Part shown: positions 26,970 to 38,193 of the stretch, in pieces
Layout of the letters: the number at the start of each line of letters is the position of its first letter
Position numbering within the stretch: the stretch's first letter is position 1
Origin: Mariprofundaceae bacterium
Lineage (GTDB): Bacteria > Pseudomonadota > Zetaproteobacteria > Mariprofundales > Mariprofundaceae
Assembly (NCBI GenBank): GCA_015488115.1
Contig: WFOK01000014.1
Span: 1 to 55,721, forward strand
DNA length: 55,721 bases
Direction of reading: 5' to 3'
Position numbers and translations under genes: made by a program
Notes under the pieces: generated by a model
What the model was told of the DNA's origin: nothing
The model's database searches: none
The model's input: only the letters and a program-made list of their open reading frames with translations

Positions 26970-27457
26970 CAGCCAGCCCAGCCCTTCCAGGCGCGCGATG
27001 CAGGCACACGCCCTTCAACAATACGGCATGAGGGCCGATCCTCCACAACCATCAGCCGCAGATACATTGCCGTCGTCGGCAGCAGATCCGGGGCGCGCTC
27101 GGCCCATTCGATCAGACAAATCCATGGGGCCTGGAAATATTCGCGCACGCCAATGATCTCAAGCTCTTCGGCTCCGTGCAGGCGATACCAGTCCATGTGC
27201 GCCACCCGACAATTCCGGGCCTCGTATTCCTGGATGATGGAAAAGGTCGGGCTTGGCATCACCTGCTGGCGGACACCAAGCGACCGCATCATCGCCCGCG
27301 CCAGCACGCTCTTACCGGCCCCCAGTTCGCCATGCAGGGCGACAACATCGGCGGGCCTGAGCATCGAAGAAAAACATGCAGCAAAGTCAACGGTCTGCTC
27401 CTCGGAGCCGAGAGAATACCTGAACTTCCTCCAGGCATCTTCAAGCATCAGAGACAT
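26969..27457 (-). CDS. tsaE: tRNA threonylcarbamoyladenosine biosynthesis ATPase TsaE
   Basis: Works with TsaB and TsaD to form t6A at position 37 of ANN-decoding tRNAs. The Walker A motif GELGAGKS, the SPTFSIIQEY switch, the HMDWYRL segment and the conserved IEWAER tail identify the family. At 162 residues it is normal in length. It lies 6 bases after the CBS-domain gene and is coupled to thpR. tsaB and tsaD are not in the window. Confidence 0.95.
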   Translation of the reverse strand: MSLMLEDAWRKFRYSLGSEEQTVDFAACFSSMLRPADVVALHGELGAGKSVLARAMMRSLGVRQQVMPSPTFSIIQEYEARNCRVAHMDWYRLHGAEELEIIGVREYFQAPWICLIEWAERAPDLLPTTAMYLRLMVVEDRPSCRIVEGRVPASRAWKGWAG

Positions 27458-27462
27458 CGTGC

Positions 27463-27924
27463 TCAGTGACGCGCCAGCGCCCGAATCACATCATGCTTGC
27501 TGATCAATCCGATCACCTGTCCGTTCTCCATGACAGGCAGATGATGCACGCCATGCTCGCTCATGATGGTCGCGATCTCGCCCAGGTCCGCATCCGCATC
27601 CACGGTCTTCACCTCGGGCTGCACGAGATCCTCTGCCTTCATGGCCTGCAGGCGCTCGAGTTCGCGCTCGAAGCGCGCCTCGCCAATCGGAATGACCATG
27701 TCAAAGATGGCCAGGGCCGTCGGCAAGTGAAGGTTTCTCTGCTGATCGATCAGATCCGTTTCGGTGATCACGCCGCGAAGGCGCTTGTCTTCATCGACAA
27801 CCAACAGCCCGGAAAGCCCCTCCTCGGCAAACCGGCGTGCGATCTCGCTCAATGGCGTATCCGGCTGGCAGAACGGCGGATTCTCATTCATGATGTCTCG
27901 CGCACGAATGGTGCCCAATGGCAT
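27463..27924 (-). CDS. CBS-domain pair protein
   Basis: A 153-residue protein made of two CBS motifs (about residues 8-65 and 98-150), which normally bind adenosyl ligands such as AMP, ATP or SAM. Typical segments are PLSEIARRFAEEGLSGLLVVDEDKRLRGVITETDL and ATIMSEHGVHHLPVMENGQVIGLISKHDVIRALA. No enzyme domain is attached, so it may regulate a partner. It lies between thiC and tsaE with a strong AAGGAGG site. A second, unrelated CBS pair is at 43.6 kb. Confidence 0.88.
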   Translation of the reverse strand: MPLGTIRARDIMNENPPFCQPDTPLSEIARRFAEEGLSGLLVVDEDKRLRGVITETDLIDQQRNLHLPTALAIFDMVIPIGEARFERELERLQAMKAEDLVQPEVKTVDADADLGEIATIMSEHGVHHLPVMENGQVIGLISKHDVIRALARH

Positions 27925-27977
27925 GTCAGCCTCCTTCTGGCCGCGCTCGTGCTGGAATCAACGGCCCAATCTTCCTG

Positions 27978-29882
<1,905 letters not shown>

Positions 29883-29934
29883 CTATATCCGAGCAACAGA
29901 CTCGGGTATAGACTCAAGCCCCTTGAAGCCGCGC

Positions 29935-30011
29935 CCATGCCGATGCATCCCCTTTTTGGGTTTCGACATATTCAAATCCCGGCGCATGGTCATCATGAAC
30001 AATCCGGGCTA
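29935..30011 (-). repeat. Dispersed intergenic repeat, copy B
   Basis: On the minus strand this 77-bp sequence starts TAGCCCGGATT at 30011 and ends GCATCGGCATGG. It aligns with 12076-12150 over its whole length with about ten differences. The central 20 bases (GACCATGCGCCGGGATTTGA) are identical. It fills the gap between divergent thiC and ygfZ. The remaining leader (29844-29934) holds a small hairpin CCGAG-7-CTCGG at 29889-29905. Confidence 0.8.
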
Positions 30012-30013
30012 GC

Positions 30014-30970
30014 ATGCATGGCATGCATTTGCCCGAACTTTCACCGACCACGGCCGAAAAGCTTATGACGTCTTATGTCATGGGCATACGTCGTGGATGG
30101 CGTGTGTTGAAGCTTGGGGGTCCGGATATGACATCCTTCCTGCAGGGGCAGATCACCCAGGATGTCCGTTTGCTCACACCCGACCGCGCCATCCATGCAT
30201 GCGTGCTGACCCCGCAGGGGAAGGCAGTCAGCGAGATCCATGTGCTCATGGCCGGGGAACGCGAATCGTTCATGCTGAGCCCGGCCTGCGCCGCGGAAGC
30301 CCTGGTCTCCCGCCTGCGCCAGTTCGCCCTCGGCCATCAGGTACGCATCGGCATACTGCCCGAATTCGCCATCTGTTCCATACAAGGTGCACATGCGGCC
30401 GAAGGGCTTGCCAGTTTCGGGCTTGAGCAGCCTGCCTCACAATGGTTGTCCACGACGTTTCATCCAGGACATGCACTGGCAGCCATGACCATGCAGACCG
30501 ATCCCCCCGCCTTCTGGATTGTCGGCCCGGAAGATGAGCTCAAGGCGCACATACCAGCCACACACTCGGTTGATGAGGAGGAGCTGGAGGCCATGCGCAT
30601 CATCCGCGGTCTGCCCGTGTTCGGCAAGGAATGGGATGCCTCGGTGCATCCCTTGAACGCGAACCTGATCGAACTGCAGGGCGTCTCGTTCGACAAGGGG
30701 TGTTATGTCGGACAGGAGGTGACAAGCCGCATGCACTGGCGCGGCGCCATTCGCAAGAAGCTCTACCGCGTCCGTCTTGCCGATGCACCCATGACCCTGC
30801 CTTGCCCCATTCACAGGGCGACTCAGGCTATCGGAGAGCTCCGTTCGGCCGCCAGGGACCACGAAGGAAACATCCACGGTATCGCCCTGCTGCCGATCGC
30901 CAGCGCCGAGCAGGAAGGGTTGGACATCAATGGTGTACCCCTGACCATCATCGGGCCATGCCATGCCTGA
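30014..30970 (+). CDS. ygfZ: Folate-binding tRNA-modifying/iron-sulfur maintenance protein YgfZ
   Basis: A GcvT-fold protein that helps assemble or repair certain Fe-S enzymes and affects MiaB-dependent tRNA modification. The diagnostic KGCYVGQE motif is present (in FDKGCYVGQEVTSRMHW), as is FLQGQITQDV near the N-terminus. The start is uncertain: ATG 30014, 30023 or a later in-frame ATG near 30065 would all keep the domain. No clear ribosome-binding site helps. The 3' end overlaps the DUF4936 gene by 8 bases. Confidence 0.92.
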   Translation: MHGMHLPELSPTTAEKLMTSYVMGIRRGWRVLKLGGPDMTSFLQGQITQDVRLLTPDRAIHACVLTPQGKAVSEIHVLMAGERESFMLSPACAAEALVSRLRQFALGHQVRIGILPEFAICSIQGAHAAEGLASFGLEQPASQWLSTTFHPGHALAAMTMQTDPPAFWIVGPEDELKAHIPATHSVDEEELEAMRIIRGLPVFGKEWDASVHPLNANLIELQGVSFDKGCYVGQEVTSRMHWRGAIRKKLYRVRLADAPMTLPCPIHRATQAIGELRSAARDHEGNIHGIALLPIASAEQEGLDINGVPLTIIGPCHA

Positions 30971-31265
30971 TGCCTTTGTCTGGTACCACGCCGACGCATG
31001 CAACGAAAAGGACATCCTGAAATGGCTTGAGCACCTGGCCGAAAGATTGACCCTCAACATCCGCCTCTACCGCCGCAGCAATGATGGACCAACGACCTAT
31101 ATGGAGGCTTATGAACATATCGGTGCCGAAACGCTTGCCGAGATTGAACGCCTCGCCGCCGGCCAAAATGTCTTTGCCGACATCCGGCGCCATGTCGAGA
31201 CCTTTGATCTGCTTGCACACACAAGCTGTGCACCCGGGAGAGCTTTGAAGCGAACAGATTCCTGA
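30963..31265 (+). CDS. DUF4936-family small protein
   Basis: A 100-residue cytoplasmic protein. The pattern FVWYHADACNE..., RLYRRSNDGPTTYMEAYEHI and the terminal RRHVETFDLL matches the DUF4936 family, which often accompanies ygfZ in beta- and gammaproteobacteria. Its function is unknown. It is coupled to ygfZ by an 8-base overlap and ends just before a strong terminator. Confidence 0.75.
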   Translation: MPDAFVWYHADACNEKDILKWLEHLAERLTLNIRLYRRSNDGPTTYMEAYEHIGAETLAEIERLAAGQNVFADIRRHVETFDLLAHTSCAPGRALKRTDS

Positions 31266-31282
31266 TCCGGCGGAACAACAGC

Positions 31283-31310
31283 AAAAAGGCCTGCTTGCGC
31301 AGGCCTTTTT
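31283..31310. terminator. Bidirectional rho-independent terminator
   Basis: A perfect 12-bp inverted repeat (AAAAAGGCCTGC / GCAGGCCTTTTT) with a TTGC loop. It has a T-tract on both strands, so it can end the ygfZ-DUF4936 transcript (+) and the tRNA-Arg/lipoprotein transcript (-). Confidence 0.92.
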
Positions 31311-31317
31311 GCTGAAG

Positions 31318-31394
31318 TGGCGCACCCGGAGCGATTCGAACGCCCGACCCTCAGATTCGTAGTCTGATGCTCTATCCAGCTGAGCTACGGGTGC
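31318..31394 (-). tRNA. tRNA-Arg (anticodon ACG)
   Basis: A 77-base cloverleaf with encoded CCA. The acceptor stem GCACCCG pairs with CGGGTGC, the anticodon loop is CTACGAA and the T loop is GTTCGAATC. ACG is read as ICG after deamination, so it serves CGU/CGC/CGA. It is followed by the terminator at 31283-31310. Confidence 0.97.
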
Positions 31395-31411
31395 CTTGCA
31401 TTGTCTGCCCC

Positions 31412-31906
31412 TCATGGGGCGTGGCGAAGCCTAATGGCTTTCAACCATATTTTCCATCCCGAATCATCCATGCCGAACAGCTCGGGAAATTTCGCATACA
31501 GCCATCCATGATAGATGACCTTGCCTCCGTGACGGATTTCGACGAAGGCGGCGGGATTATCCACATTTTCGTCATCGAGAAAAGCCCCCGATGCATCCAC
31601 GCGCAGACCTGATGCCAAGCCCAGCAGATGCACCTGGAACCCTTCCATCTCGGCCTGCCCACCCGTCTCAACCGTCATGGCCCTGACACGAGCCGTGGTC
31701 TTTTCAAGCCACAGGAGGGTTGCCTCTCCCTCCCGACGAGCAGCCCAGACCGGAACATTCCCCTGTTCGGCTTCAGCCCCATGCGGATCCTCGTCGGGCT
31801 CCAGTTGCAGCTGCCAATGAATCTGCTCCGGTCGCTGTTCCTCGCAACCGCTCAACCCCAAGCCAGCCACGAGAGCCAGCAGGCAGACATACAGACGAGT
31901 CCTCAC
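31412..31906 (-). CDS. DUF2155-like lipoprotein
   Basis: A 164-residue lipoprotein. The GTG at 31906 gives a lipoprotein signal peptide with lipobox LSGC. Upstream in-frame codons run into tRNA-Ser and are rejected. The C-terminal half (WLEKTTARVRAMTVETGG..., AAFVEIRHGGKVIYHGWLYAKFPEL) resembles DUF2155, a domain found mostly in alphaproteobacterial secreted proteins of unknown role. That assignment is by eye. It lies between tRNA-Ser and tRNA-Arg and is probably on the same transcript. Confidence 0.72.
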   Translation of the reverse strand: MRTRLYVCLLALVAGLGLSGCEEQRPEQIHWQLQLEPDEDPHGAEAEQGNVPVWAARREGEATLLWLEKTTARVRAMTVETGGQAEMEGFQVHLLGLASGLRVDASGAFLDDENVDNPAAFVEIRHGGKVIYHGWLYAKFPELFGMDDSGWKIWLKAIRLRHAP

Positions 31907-31933
31907 GGCCTGCTCAGGCTTGCCGAAGGGATA

Positions 31934-32023
31934 TGGCGGAGAGAGAGGGATTCGAACCCTCGACACGGTAACCCGTGTAACACCTTAGCAGGGTGCCGCT
32001 TTCGACCACTCAGCCATCTCTCC
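31934..32023 (-). tRNA. tRNA-Ser (anticodon GCT)
   Basis: A 90-base class II tRNA with a long variable arm and encoded CCA. The acceptor stem GGAGAGA pairs with TCTCTCC and the anticodon loop is CTGCTAA, so it reads AGU/AGC. It lies 33 bases downstream of tRNA-Ser(TGA) and 135 bases after serS. Confidence 0.96.
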
Positions 32024-32056
32024 GTTTGCCAGGCCCTGCCCAGGCAGGGCCAGAAC

Positions 32057-32144
32057 TGGCGGAAGGGGTGGGATTTGAACCCACGGATGGTTGCCCATCG
32101 CCGGTTTTCAAGACCGGTGCATTCAGCCGCTCTGCCACCCTTCC
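32057..32144 (-). tRNA. tRNA-Ser (anticodon TGA)
   Basis: An 88-base class II tRNA with encoded CCA. The acceptor stem GGAAGGG pairs with CCCTTCC, the anticodon loop is CTTGAAA and the variable arm is long. It reads UCN codons. It begins 14 bases after the serS stop, so it is probably cut from the serS transcript. Confidence 0.96.
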
Positions 32145-32158
32145 GTGCGCGGCAAAAT

Positions 32159-33442
32159 CTATTCATTTGCAATGCGCTGTAAACCACCCATGTAAGGAGC
32201 CAGGGCCTCCGGGATCTCAACGCTGCCATCCTCCCGCCATCCATTCTCAAGCAACGCCACAAGGCAGCGCCCAATGGCCACCCCGGAGCCATTGAGCGTA
32301 GCCACAGGCTGCGGCTTCCCCTTGCCTGAGCGATAGCGAATGCCGGCCCGCCGCCCCTGGAACTGACCGAATGATGAACAGGAAGAAATCTCGCGATAAC
32401 GCTGCTGGCTGGGAAGCCAAACCTCGAGATCATAGGTTTTCTGGGCCGAAAACCCCAGATCGCCCGCACACAGCTCAACGACCCGGTAAGGAAGGCCCAG
32501 CGCCTGCAGCACGGCCTCGGCATGGGCAGTCAAGGCCTCAAGATCCTCGAGTGCCCGCTCGGGCAGGGTCAGATGAACAAGCTCCACCTTGTCGAACTGA
32601 TGTTGCCGGATCATGCCGCGCACGTCCCTGCCCGCGCTGCCCGCCTCCCGTCTGAAACAGGGTGTGTAGGCGCAATGCCGGATGGGCAGCCGGGAGATCT
32701 CGAGGATGCTCTCCCGATAGAGGTTGGTCACCGGCACCTCTGCCGTGGGGATCAGGTAGGCATCCTCTCCCTCAAGCTTGTAGAGGTCATCGGCAAACTT
32801 CGGCAGTTGTCCCGTGCCTGTCATCGTCCGCTGGTTCACGATGGCCGGCACCCAGACCTCATCATAGCCATGTTGCTCAACATGCAGGTCAAGCATGAAC
32901 TGCATCAGGGCACGCTCCAGTCTGGCCGCGGCACCCCGCAACACGGTGAAGCGACTGCCCGCAATCCTGGCGCCGCTTTCGAAATCAAGGATCCCCAATT
33001 GCTCGCCAATCTCGTAATGGGGTGGCACGCGATCGCTGCGTGGTTGTCCCCAGCGCCGGATTTCAACGTTGTCCTCTTCACTCTCGCCATCAGGGACGGA
33101 ATCAAGCGGCGGATTTGGAATCTCAAGCAGGATTCGCTCGAATTCCTCCTCGGCCCTCTTGGCCTCGCCTTGGAGCATGCGCAGGCGATCAGCCAGTTCG
33201 CCCATGGCCTCGATCTCCCTGGAGGCGTCCTCGCCATGGCGCTTCTTCTGCCCGATCAGCTTCGAAACGCGGTTGCGCTCGGCCTGCAGGGCCTCCAGTT
33301 CGGTTTTCAGACGGCGCTGCTCGCGATCAAGCTCTGCCACGCGCGCCCAGGCGCTGTCCGGCCCGACCACATCGGCACCGCGCCTGGACAGGGCTGCCTC
33401 AAGCTCTGCAGCGTGCTTGCGGATGTCCTTCCGATCAATCAC
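32159..33442 (-). CDS. serS: Seryl-tRNA synthetase
   Basis: A class II synthetase that charges tRNA-Ser. The start is GTG 33442, overlapping the gyrA stop by 8 bases. It gives 427 residues beginning [15 protein letters not shown], the usual SerRS N-terminus. The long-arm coiled coil that grips the tRNA-Ser variable arm spans about residues 30-105. Motif 2 ([21 protein letters not shown]) and motif 3 ([18 protein letters not shown]) are intact. Two cognate tRNA-Ser genes follow directly. In Pseudomonas serS sits after crcB in the ftsK cluster, so it has moved here. Confidence 0.97.
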   Translation of the reverse strand: MIDRKDIRKHAAELEAALSRRGADVVGPDSAWARVAELDREQRRLKTELEALQAERNRVSKLIGQKKRHGEDASREIEAMGELADRLRMLQGEAKRAEEEFERILLEIPNPPLDSVPDGESEEDNVEIRRWGQPRSDRVPPHYEIGEQLGILDFESGARIAGSRFTVLRGAAARLERALMQFMLDLHVEQHGYDEVWVPAIVNQRTMTGTGQLPKFADDLYKLEGEDAYLIPTAEVPVTNLYRESILEISRLPIRHCAYTPCFRREAGSAGRDVRGMIRQHQFDKVELVHLTLPERALEDLEALTAHAEAVLQALGLPYRVVELCAGDLGFSAQKTYDLEVWLPSQQRYREISSCSSFGQFQGRRAGIRYRSGKGKPQPVATLNGSGVAIGRCLVALLENGWREDGSVEIPEALAPYMGGLQRIANE

Positions 33443-35906
33443 GCCCGGATTCCTCCAGGGCCTCCTCTCCTTCCTCGCCTTGACGCTCGACCACCCGAAC
33501 CGCGCCAACCACGCGCTCCCCGGGCCCGCACTCGATAAGCTTGACCCCTTGCGTGTTGCGACCGATGACTGAAACGCCATCCATGCGTATGCGCACCAAC
33601 CGCCCCGTGTTCGTAACCAGCATGGCCTGATCCTCATCGACAACCTGGAGCGCCGCCACCATGGCACCATTGCGTCCGCCGGTCTTCAACGTGAACACAC
33701 CCTGTCCCCCGCGCCTTTGCACATTGTATTCCTCAACCGAGGTACGTTTGCCAAAACCATTCTCGGACACAGCAAGCAAGGTGGCGCGATCAGCCACCAG
33801 GGTCATCGAGATGACCTGATCCCCCTCAGGCAGTCTCATGCCGCAGACGCCGCGTGTCGCGCGCCCCATCGGGCGCACATCCTGCTCGGAAAACCGGATG
33901 CACTTGCCGCCGCTGGAGGCAAGCATGATGTCCTGCTCTCCATTGGAGACCCTTGCTGAGATCAGTTCATCGCCCTCATCGAGCTTGATGGCGATGATGC
34001 CGGTTGAGCGGATATTGGCGTATTCCGACAGCCTCGTCTTCTTGATGACGCCATGCCTGGTGGCCATGACGATGAAGTGCGTGTCATCGAAATCCCGCAC
34101 TGCAAGCGTCGTGGTTATCCTCTCGCCTTTCTCGACCGGAAGAAGATTGACCAGCGCCTTGCCCCGCGCTGCCCTGCCTGCCTGCGGAATCTCGTAAACC
34201 TTCTTGCGAAACACGCGTCCCCGGTCCGTGAAGAACAGCAGATAATCGTGCGTCGAGGCGACTATCAACTGCACGACAAAATCGTTCTCCTTCGTGGTCA
34301 TCGCGGTCTTGCCCTTGCCGCCCCGACGCTGGGCCCTGTAGAGGGAGACGGCGTTGCGCTTGATATAGCCTTCATTGGAAATCGTGACCACCATGTCCTC
34401 TTCGGTGATCAGGTCCTCGACCGAGAGTTCCGCCGTTTCATCGACGATCTCGGTGCGCCGCTCGTCGGCATACTGGTCACGAATCGCAGCCAGTTCCTCG
34501 ACAATCACCTCCATGAGCAGACGGTCATCGGACAGGATGGCCTTCAGCCGGGCGATCGTCGCCTGCACTTCTTCATACTCGGCCTTGATCTTGTCCCGTT
34601 CCAGGCCGGTCAGCCTCTGCAGGCGCATGTCCAGAATGGCCTGGGCCTGCTTCTCGGACAGGCCGAAGCGATCCATCAACCCCTGCTTGGCCTCGGGCGG
34701 CGTCTGGCTGGCTCGGATGAGACGCACGATTTCATCGATATGGTCCAGCGCAATGAGCAGGCCCTCGAGAATGTGCGCCCGCGCCTCGGCCTTCTTCAGT
34801 TCGAACAGACAGCGACGCGTGACAACCTGACGCCGGTGATCGATGAAATGCAGCAGCAATTCGCGTACGCCACAGAGCTTCGGCTGGCCGTCAACAAGCG
34901 AGAGGTAGTTGCAGCCAAAATTGCATTGAAGCTGGGTATGCTTGTACAGGTTGTTCAGAATGACTTCGGGAATCTCGTTCTTCTTGAGCTCGATGACGAT
35001 GCGCATGCCCTCACGGTCGGACTCGTCGCGCAGATCGGCAATGCCCTCGATCTTCTTGTCGCGAACAAGCAGGGCGATGTTCTCGATCAATGTGGCCTTG
35101 TTCACCTGATAGGGCAACTCGGTGATCACCAGGCTTTCGCGCTTGGTTCGGGGATGAATCTCCACGATGGCCCTGGCGCGCATCGTGACCGAGCCGCGAC
35201 CGGTCAGAAAGGCATCCTGCATGCCCTTGCGTCCATAGATGAAGCCGCCCGTGGGAAAATCCGGGCCGGGCATGATCTGCATCAGCGTGTCATCGTCGAC
35301 ATCCGGTTCCTCGATCAGCCTGATGGCTGCATTGATGGTCTCGCCAAGGTTATGCGGGGGAATGTTCGTCGCCATGCCCACGGCGATGCCCTGGGAGCCG
35401 TTGACGAGCAGGTTCGGGAACTTGGCCGGCAACACCTTCGGCTCCTTCAAGGACTCATCGTAGTTGGGCATGAAATCCACGGTGTCCTTGTCAATGTCGG
35501 CCAGCAGTTCGGACGCAAGGCGGCTCATGCGCGCCTCGGTATAACGCATGGCCGCGGGCGAATCGCCATCCACCGAACCAAAATTGCCCTGTCCGTCCAC
35601 GAGCACATGGCGCATGCTCCAAGGTTGCGCCATGCGGACAAGCGCATCGTACACGGCCGTGTCGCCGTGCGGATGGTACTTACCGATAACATCGCCGACC
35701 ACGCGCGCGGACTTCTTGAAGGGCTTGTCATGCGTGCAACCAAGCTCATGCATGGCATAAAGGATGCGGCGGTGCACGGGTTTGAGGCCGTCTCGGGCAT
35801 CGGGAAGCGCCCGGCCGACAATGACGCTCATCGCGTAATCGAGGTAGGAGGTTTTCATCTCCTCCTCGATCAACACGGGAACGGCAGGATTGATCATTTC
35901 ATCCAT
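33435..35906 (-). CDS. gyrA: DNA gyrase subunit A
   Basis: The DNA-cleaving subunit of gyrase. The 823-residue protein numbers like E. coli GyrA through the N-terminal domain: catalytic Tyr122 (in AAMRYTEAR), and position 83 is Thr with Asp at 87. The GyrA box QRRGGKGK begins the C-terminal DNA-wrapping domain and separates it from ParC. Six beta-pinwheel blades follow. It lies 25 bases after tRNA-Arg(CCT) and is coupled to serS. Confidence 0.98.
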   Translation of the reverse strand: MDEMINPAVPVLIEEEMKTSYLDYAMSVIVGRALPDARDGLKPVHRRILYAMHELGCTHDKPFKKSARVVGDVIGKYHPHGDTAVYDALVRMAQPWSMRHVLVDGQGNFGSVDGDSPAAMRYTEARMSRLASELLADIDKDTVDFMPNYDESLKEPKVLPAKFPNLLVNGSQGIAVGMATNIPPHNLGETINAAIRLIEEPDVDDDTLMQIMPGPDFPTGGFIYGRKGMQDAFLTGRGSVTMRARAIVEIHPRTKRESLVITELPYQVNKATLIENIALLVRDKKIEGIADLRDESDREGMRIVIELKKNEIPEVILNNLYKHTQLQCNFGCNYLSLVDGQPKLCGVRELLLHFIDHRRQVVTRRCLFELKKAEARAHILEGLLIALDHIDEIVRLIRASQTPPEAKQGLMDRFGLSEKQAQAILDMRLQRLTGLERDKIKAEYEEVQATIARLKAILSDDRLLMEVIVEELAAIRDQYADERRTEIVDETAELSVEDLITEEDMVVTISNEGYIKRNAVSLYRAQRRGGKGKTAMTTKENDFVVQLIVASTHDYLLFFTDRGRVFRKKVYEIPQAGRAARGKALVNLLPVEKGERITTTLAVRDFDDTHFIVMATRHGVIKKTRLSEYANIRSTGIIAIKLDEGDELISARVSNGEQDIMLASSGGKCIRFSEQDVRPMGRATRGVCGMRLPEGDQVISMTLVADRATLLAVSENGFGKRTSVEEYNVQRRGGQGVFTLKTGGRNGAMVAALQVVDEDQAMLVTNTGRLVRIRMDGVSVIGRNTQGVKLIECGPGERVVGAVRVVERQGEEGEEALEESGRD

Positions 35907-35931
35907 CTGACATGCATCCTTGGCAAAAATA

Positions 35932-36008
35932 TGGTGCCCTCGACAGGATTTGAACCTGTGGCCTACCGCTTAGGAGGCGGTCGCTCTATCCAGCTGAGCT
36001 ACGAGGGC
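35932..36008 (-). tRNA. tRNA-Arg (anticodon CCT)
   Basis: A 77-base cloverleaf with encoded CCA. The acceptor stem GCCCTCG pairs with CGAGGGC and the anticodon loop is CTCCTAA, so it reads AGG. It lies 25 bases before gyrA on the same strand with no terminator between. The 52-base gap to apt holds nothing I can identify. Confidence 0.97.
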
Positions 36009-36060
36009 ATTGCTTGGGCAGGGGATCATAGCGCGCTTGAAGCGGGTCGTCACCGGCAAG

Positions 36061-36594
36061 TTAATCCTCAAAATGCACGACGCTGTGAACAGGAACGTCG
36101 GCAAGCTTCTGCCGTCCATGCAGATCATCGAGTTCGATGAGAAACACGCATTCGCTCACCTCGGCGCCCAGCGCGCGCACAAGCTCGACAGCCGAGGCCG
36201 CGGTGCCTCCTGTGGCCAGCAGATCATCGACAATCGCAACCCGGTGACCGGGAGCAAGCGCATCGCGATGGATCTCCAGCATGTCCACGCCATATTCGAG
36301 TTCATATTCCACGGCATGGACAGCGGCCGGCAGCTTGCCTGGCTTGCGCACCGGCACGAAACCAAGGTCCATCTGCACGGCCAGCGCCGCTCCGAAGATG
36401 AAGCCGCGCGATTCAATGCCCACGATGGCATCCACATCCGAGCTCACAAAGCAGCCCATCTGGGATACGGCCGCGCCAAAGGCATCACCATTGGCCAGCA
36501 ATGGGGTCACGTCCCTGAAACGCACGCCGGGTTTTGGAAAGTCAGGAATTTCACGGATGTAATCAAGCAGATTGATCGCCGGTCTTGCAGTCAC
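36061..36594 (-). CDS. apt: Adenine phosphoribosyltransferase
   Basis: Salvages adenine to AMP with PRPP. The PRPP motif VAIVDDLLATGGTA and the N-terminal IPDFPKPGVRFRDVTPLL are typical. ESRGFIFGAALA and RKPGKLP complete the family pattern. The start is GTG 36594, which overlaps the rpoS stop (GTGA) and has GAGGAAA 7 bases upstream. The 177-residue length is normal. It is co-transcribed with rpoS. Confidence 0.96.
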   Translation of the reverse strand: MTARPAINLLDYIREIPDFPKPGVRFRDVTPLLANGDAFGAAVSQMGCFVSSDVDAIVGIESRGFIFGAALAVQMDLGFVPVRKPGKLPAAVHAVEYELEYGVDMLEIHRDALAPGHRVAIVDDLLATGGTAASAVELVRALGAEVSECVFLIELDDLHGRQKLADVPVHSVVHFED

Positions 36595-37436
36595 AATATT
36601 TCCTCCACGCCTACCCTCTCACGTTCGGCAATGGCCCGCAATTTTTTCAATGCAGCCATCTGTATCTGCCGGATACGCTCCCGCGTCACGCCCAGATGTT
36701 CGCCAATGGCTTCCAGGGTCCAAGGCTCGTGAACGTCATCGAGCCCGAAACGCAAGCGAACGACATCCCTTTCCTTTGGCGAAAGCTCGTCAAGCCACAT
36801 GCGGACCAATCGCCTTCTGCGCGCGTGCCCGAGCTCCTCTTCGGGCACCGTGCCCTGCTCATCTTCGACGACATCATAGAGCGTGAAGTCCCCATCGTCC
36901 TGCAGGGCATCATCGACACTGTCCGTGGGCAATGCCGCCGACAACAGCGTGCGCACGCGCGCCTGACTGAATCCGGAGGCCTCGGCCAGCTCACTTTCCG
37001 TGGGTTCACGGTGCAACTCGGCTCGCAGGCGGCCGGCATGATACATCAGGGAATTGAGTTCCTTGCCGACATGCACGGGAAGCCGGATGGTCCTGCCCTG
37101 ATTCATGACCGCCCGTTCCACAGCCTGCCGAACCCACCAGGTGGCATAGGTTGAAAAACGGCAGCCATGAGTATGATCAAACTTTTCCACGGCATGAATA
37201 AGCCCGAGATTGCCCTCCTCGATAAGATCAGCCAATTGAACGCCACGATACATGTAACGGCGCGCAATCTTGACCACGAGGCGCAGGTTCGCATTGATCA
37301 TCCTCTCACGCGCCTCCATGTCGCCGGCGGCAATCCGCTTGGACAATTCCACCTCTTCCTCCGGCGTCAGCAGCTCATGCTGCGAAACCTCGCGCATGTA
37401 AAGGGTGACCGGATCTGAACTAATCCGCCTGGACAT
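36591..37436 (-). CDS. rpoS: RNA polymerase sigma factor RpoS (group 2 sigma-70)
   Basis: The stationary-phase/general stress sigma factor. Region 1.2 (DPVTLYMREVSQHELLTPEEE), region 2 (NLRLVVKIARRYMYRG, DLIEEGNLGLIHAVEKFD, FSTYATWWVRQAVERA), region 3 and region 4 (LTRERIRQIQ-type helix: LGVTRERIRQIQMAALKKLR) are present. The start at 37436 has AGGGAAG 7 bases upstream. The 281 residues are fewer than the ~330 of E. coli because the acidic region 1.1 is absent. The identity is supported by the pcm-yqaA-nlpD-rpoS order. Part of its control may come from promoters inside nlpD, but none is certain. Confidence 0.93.
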   Translation of the reverse strand: MSRRISSDPVTLYMREVSQHELLTPEEEVELSKRIAAGDMEARERMINANLRLVVKIARRYMYRGVQLADLIEEGNLGLIHAVEKFDHTHGCRFSTYATWWVRQAVERAVMNQGRTIRLPVHVGKELNSLMYHAGRLRAELHREPTESELAEASGFSQARVRTLLSAALPTDSVDDALQDDGDFTLYDVVEDEQGTVPEEELGHARRRRLVRMWLDELSPKERDVVRLRFGLDDVHEPWTLEAIGEHLGVTRERIRQIQMAALKKLRAIAERERVGVEEIL

Positions 37437-37470
37437 CAATACTTCCCTGCATGAGCATGATGCCAATATC

Positions 37471-38193
37471 TCATCGCCTCGGCAAATACGCAAGCGGATC
37501 GACGGGCGTCGTGCCGCGACGCACCTCGAAATGAAGATGTGGGCCGCTGGCGCGACCGGTGTGACCGACCCGGGCGATGATACTCCCGCGCCTGACCTTC
37601 TGACCCTTGTACGCAAGAAGTCGCTGATTGTGGGCATAGGCCGTAAAGAAATTTCCGGCATGACGCAGGATAACCATCTTGCCATAACCGCTCAGCCGCT
37701 GATCGGCATAGACAACCACGCCATCGGCCGCCGCAACGACGGGAGCCCCCTCCCTTGCCGCAATGTCGATACCGTCATGCGTGCGGCTTCCCCGCTTGCC
37801 AAATCCGCTGGTGACCTTGCCCTTCACAGGCCATATGAAGCGCACACTGCCAAGGGATGCCTGCTGCCTGTTGACCGGCTTCGCACTTCGAATGTGCCTT
37901 GAGGAGCCATGGACACCGGGCAGCCTGCGGGGTGGTGGCGCGACCCCCCAGAGCACCAATTGCTGCCCCACATAGATCGTATACGGATAACGGATGTGAT
38001 TGCGCCGGGCAAGCGCATGATAATCCATGCCAAAGCGCTTGCCGATGCTGTAAAGCGTATCCCCCTGCCTGACCGTGTACACGGAAGCATGGGGCACGGC
38101 GCGCGGTTGGACATGTTCGGGCATCTCCGTGCGATGGCAGGATGCCGCCAATAAAAGCGCGAGCATCAGCCACGCCCTCAGCGCCAGAGCCAT
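37471..38193 (-). CDS. nlpD: NlpD-type LysM-M23 lipoprotein with complete LytM active site
   Basis: A 240-residue lipoprotein with lipobox LAASC, a LysM peptidoglycan-binding domain (YTVRQGDTLYSIGKRFGMDY...) and a LytM/M23 domain. In E. coli NlpD the LytM domain is degenerate and only activates AmiC. Here HDGID, AYAHN and PHLHFEV keep all zinc and catalytic histidines, so it may be an active endopeptidase. The start at 38193 overlaps the end of yqaA by 16 bases. The ribosome-binding site is weak. The position directly before rpoS supports the NlpD name. Confidence 0.88.
   Translation of the reverse strand: MALALRAWLMLALLLAASCHRTEMPEHVQPRAVPHASVYTVRQGDTLYSIGKRFGMDYHALARRNHIRYPYTIYVGQQLVLWGVAPPPRRLPGVHGSSRHIRSAKPVNRQQASLGSVRFIWPVKGKVTSGFGKRGSRTHDGIDIAAREGAPVVAAADGVVVYADQRLSGYGKMVILRHAGNFFTAYAHNQRLLAYKGQKVRRGSIIARVGHTGRASGPHLHFEVRRGTTPVDPLAYLPRR

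Noticed and set aside
35647-35660. GyrA position 83 is Thr instead of Ser (E. coli numbering), as a possible quinolone-resistance change
   Set aside because: Thr is a normal residue at this position in many wild-type species, and Asp87 is retained.
34053-36140. A 695-codon open frame on the plus strand opposite gyrA
   Set aside because: It is an antisense shadow of gyrA, common in GC-rich genes. It crosses the tRNA-Arg gene and has no recognisable domain.
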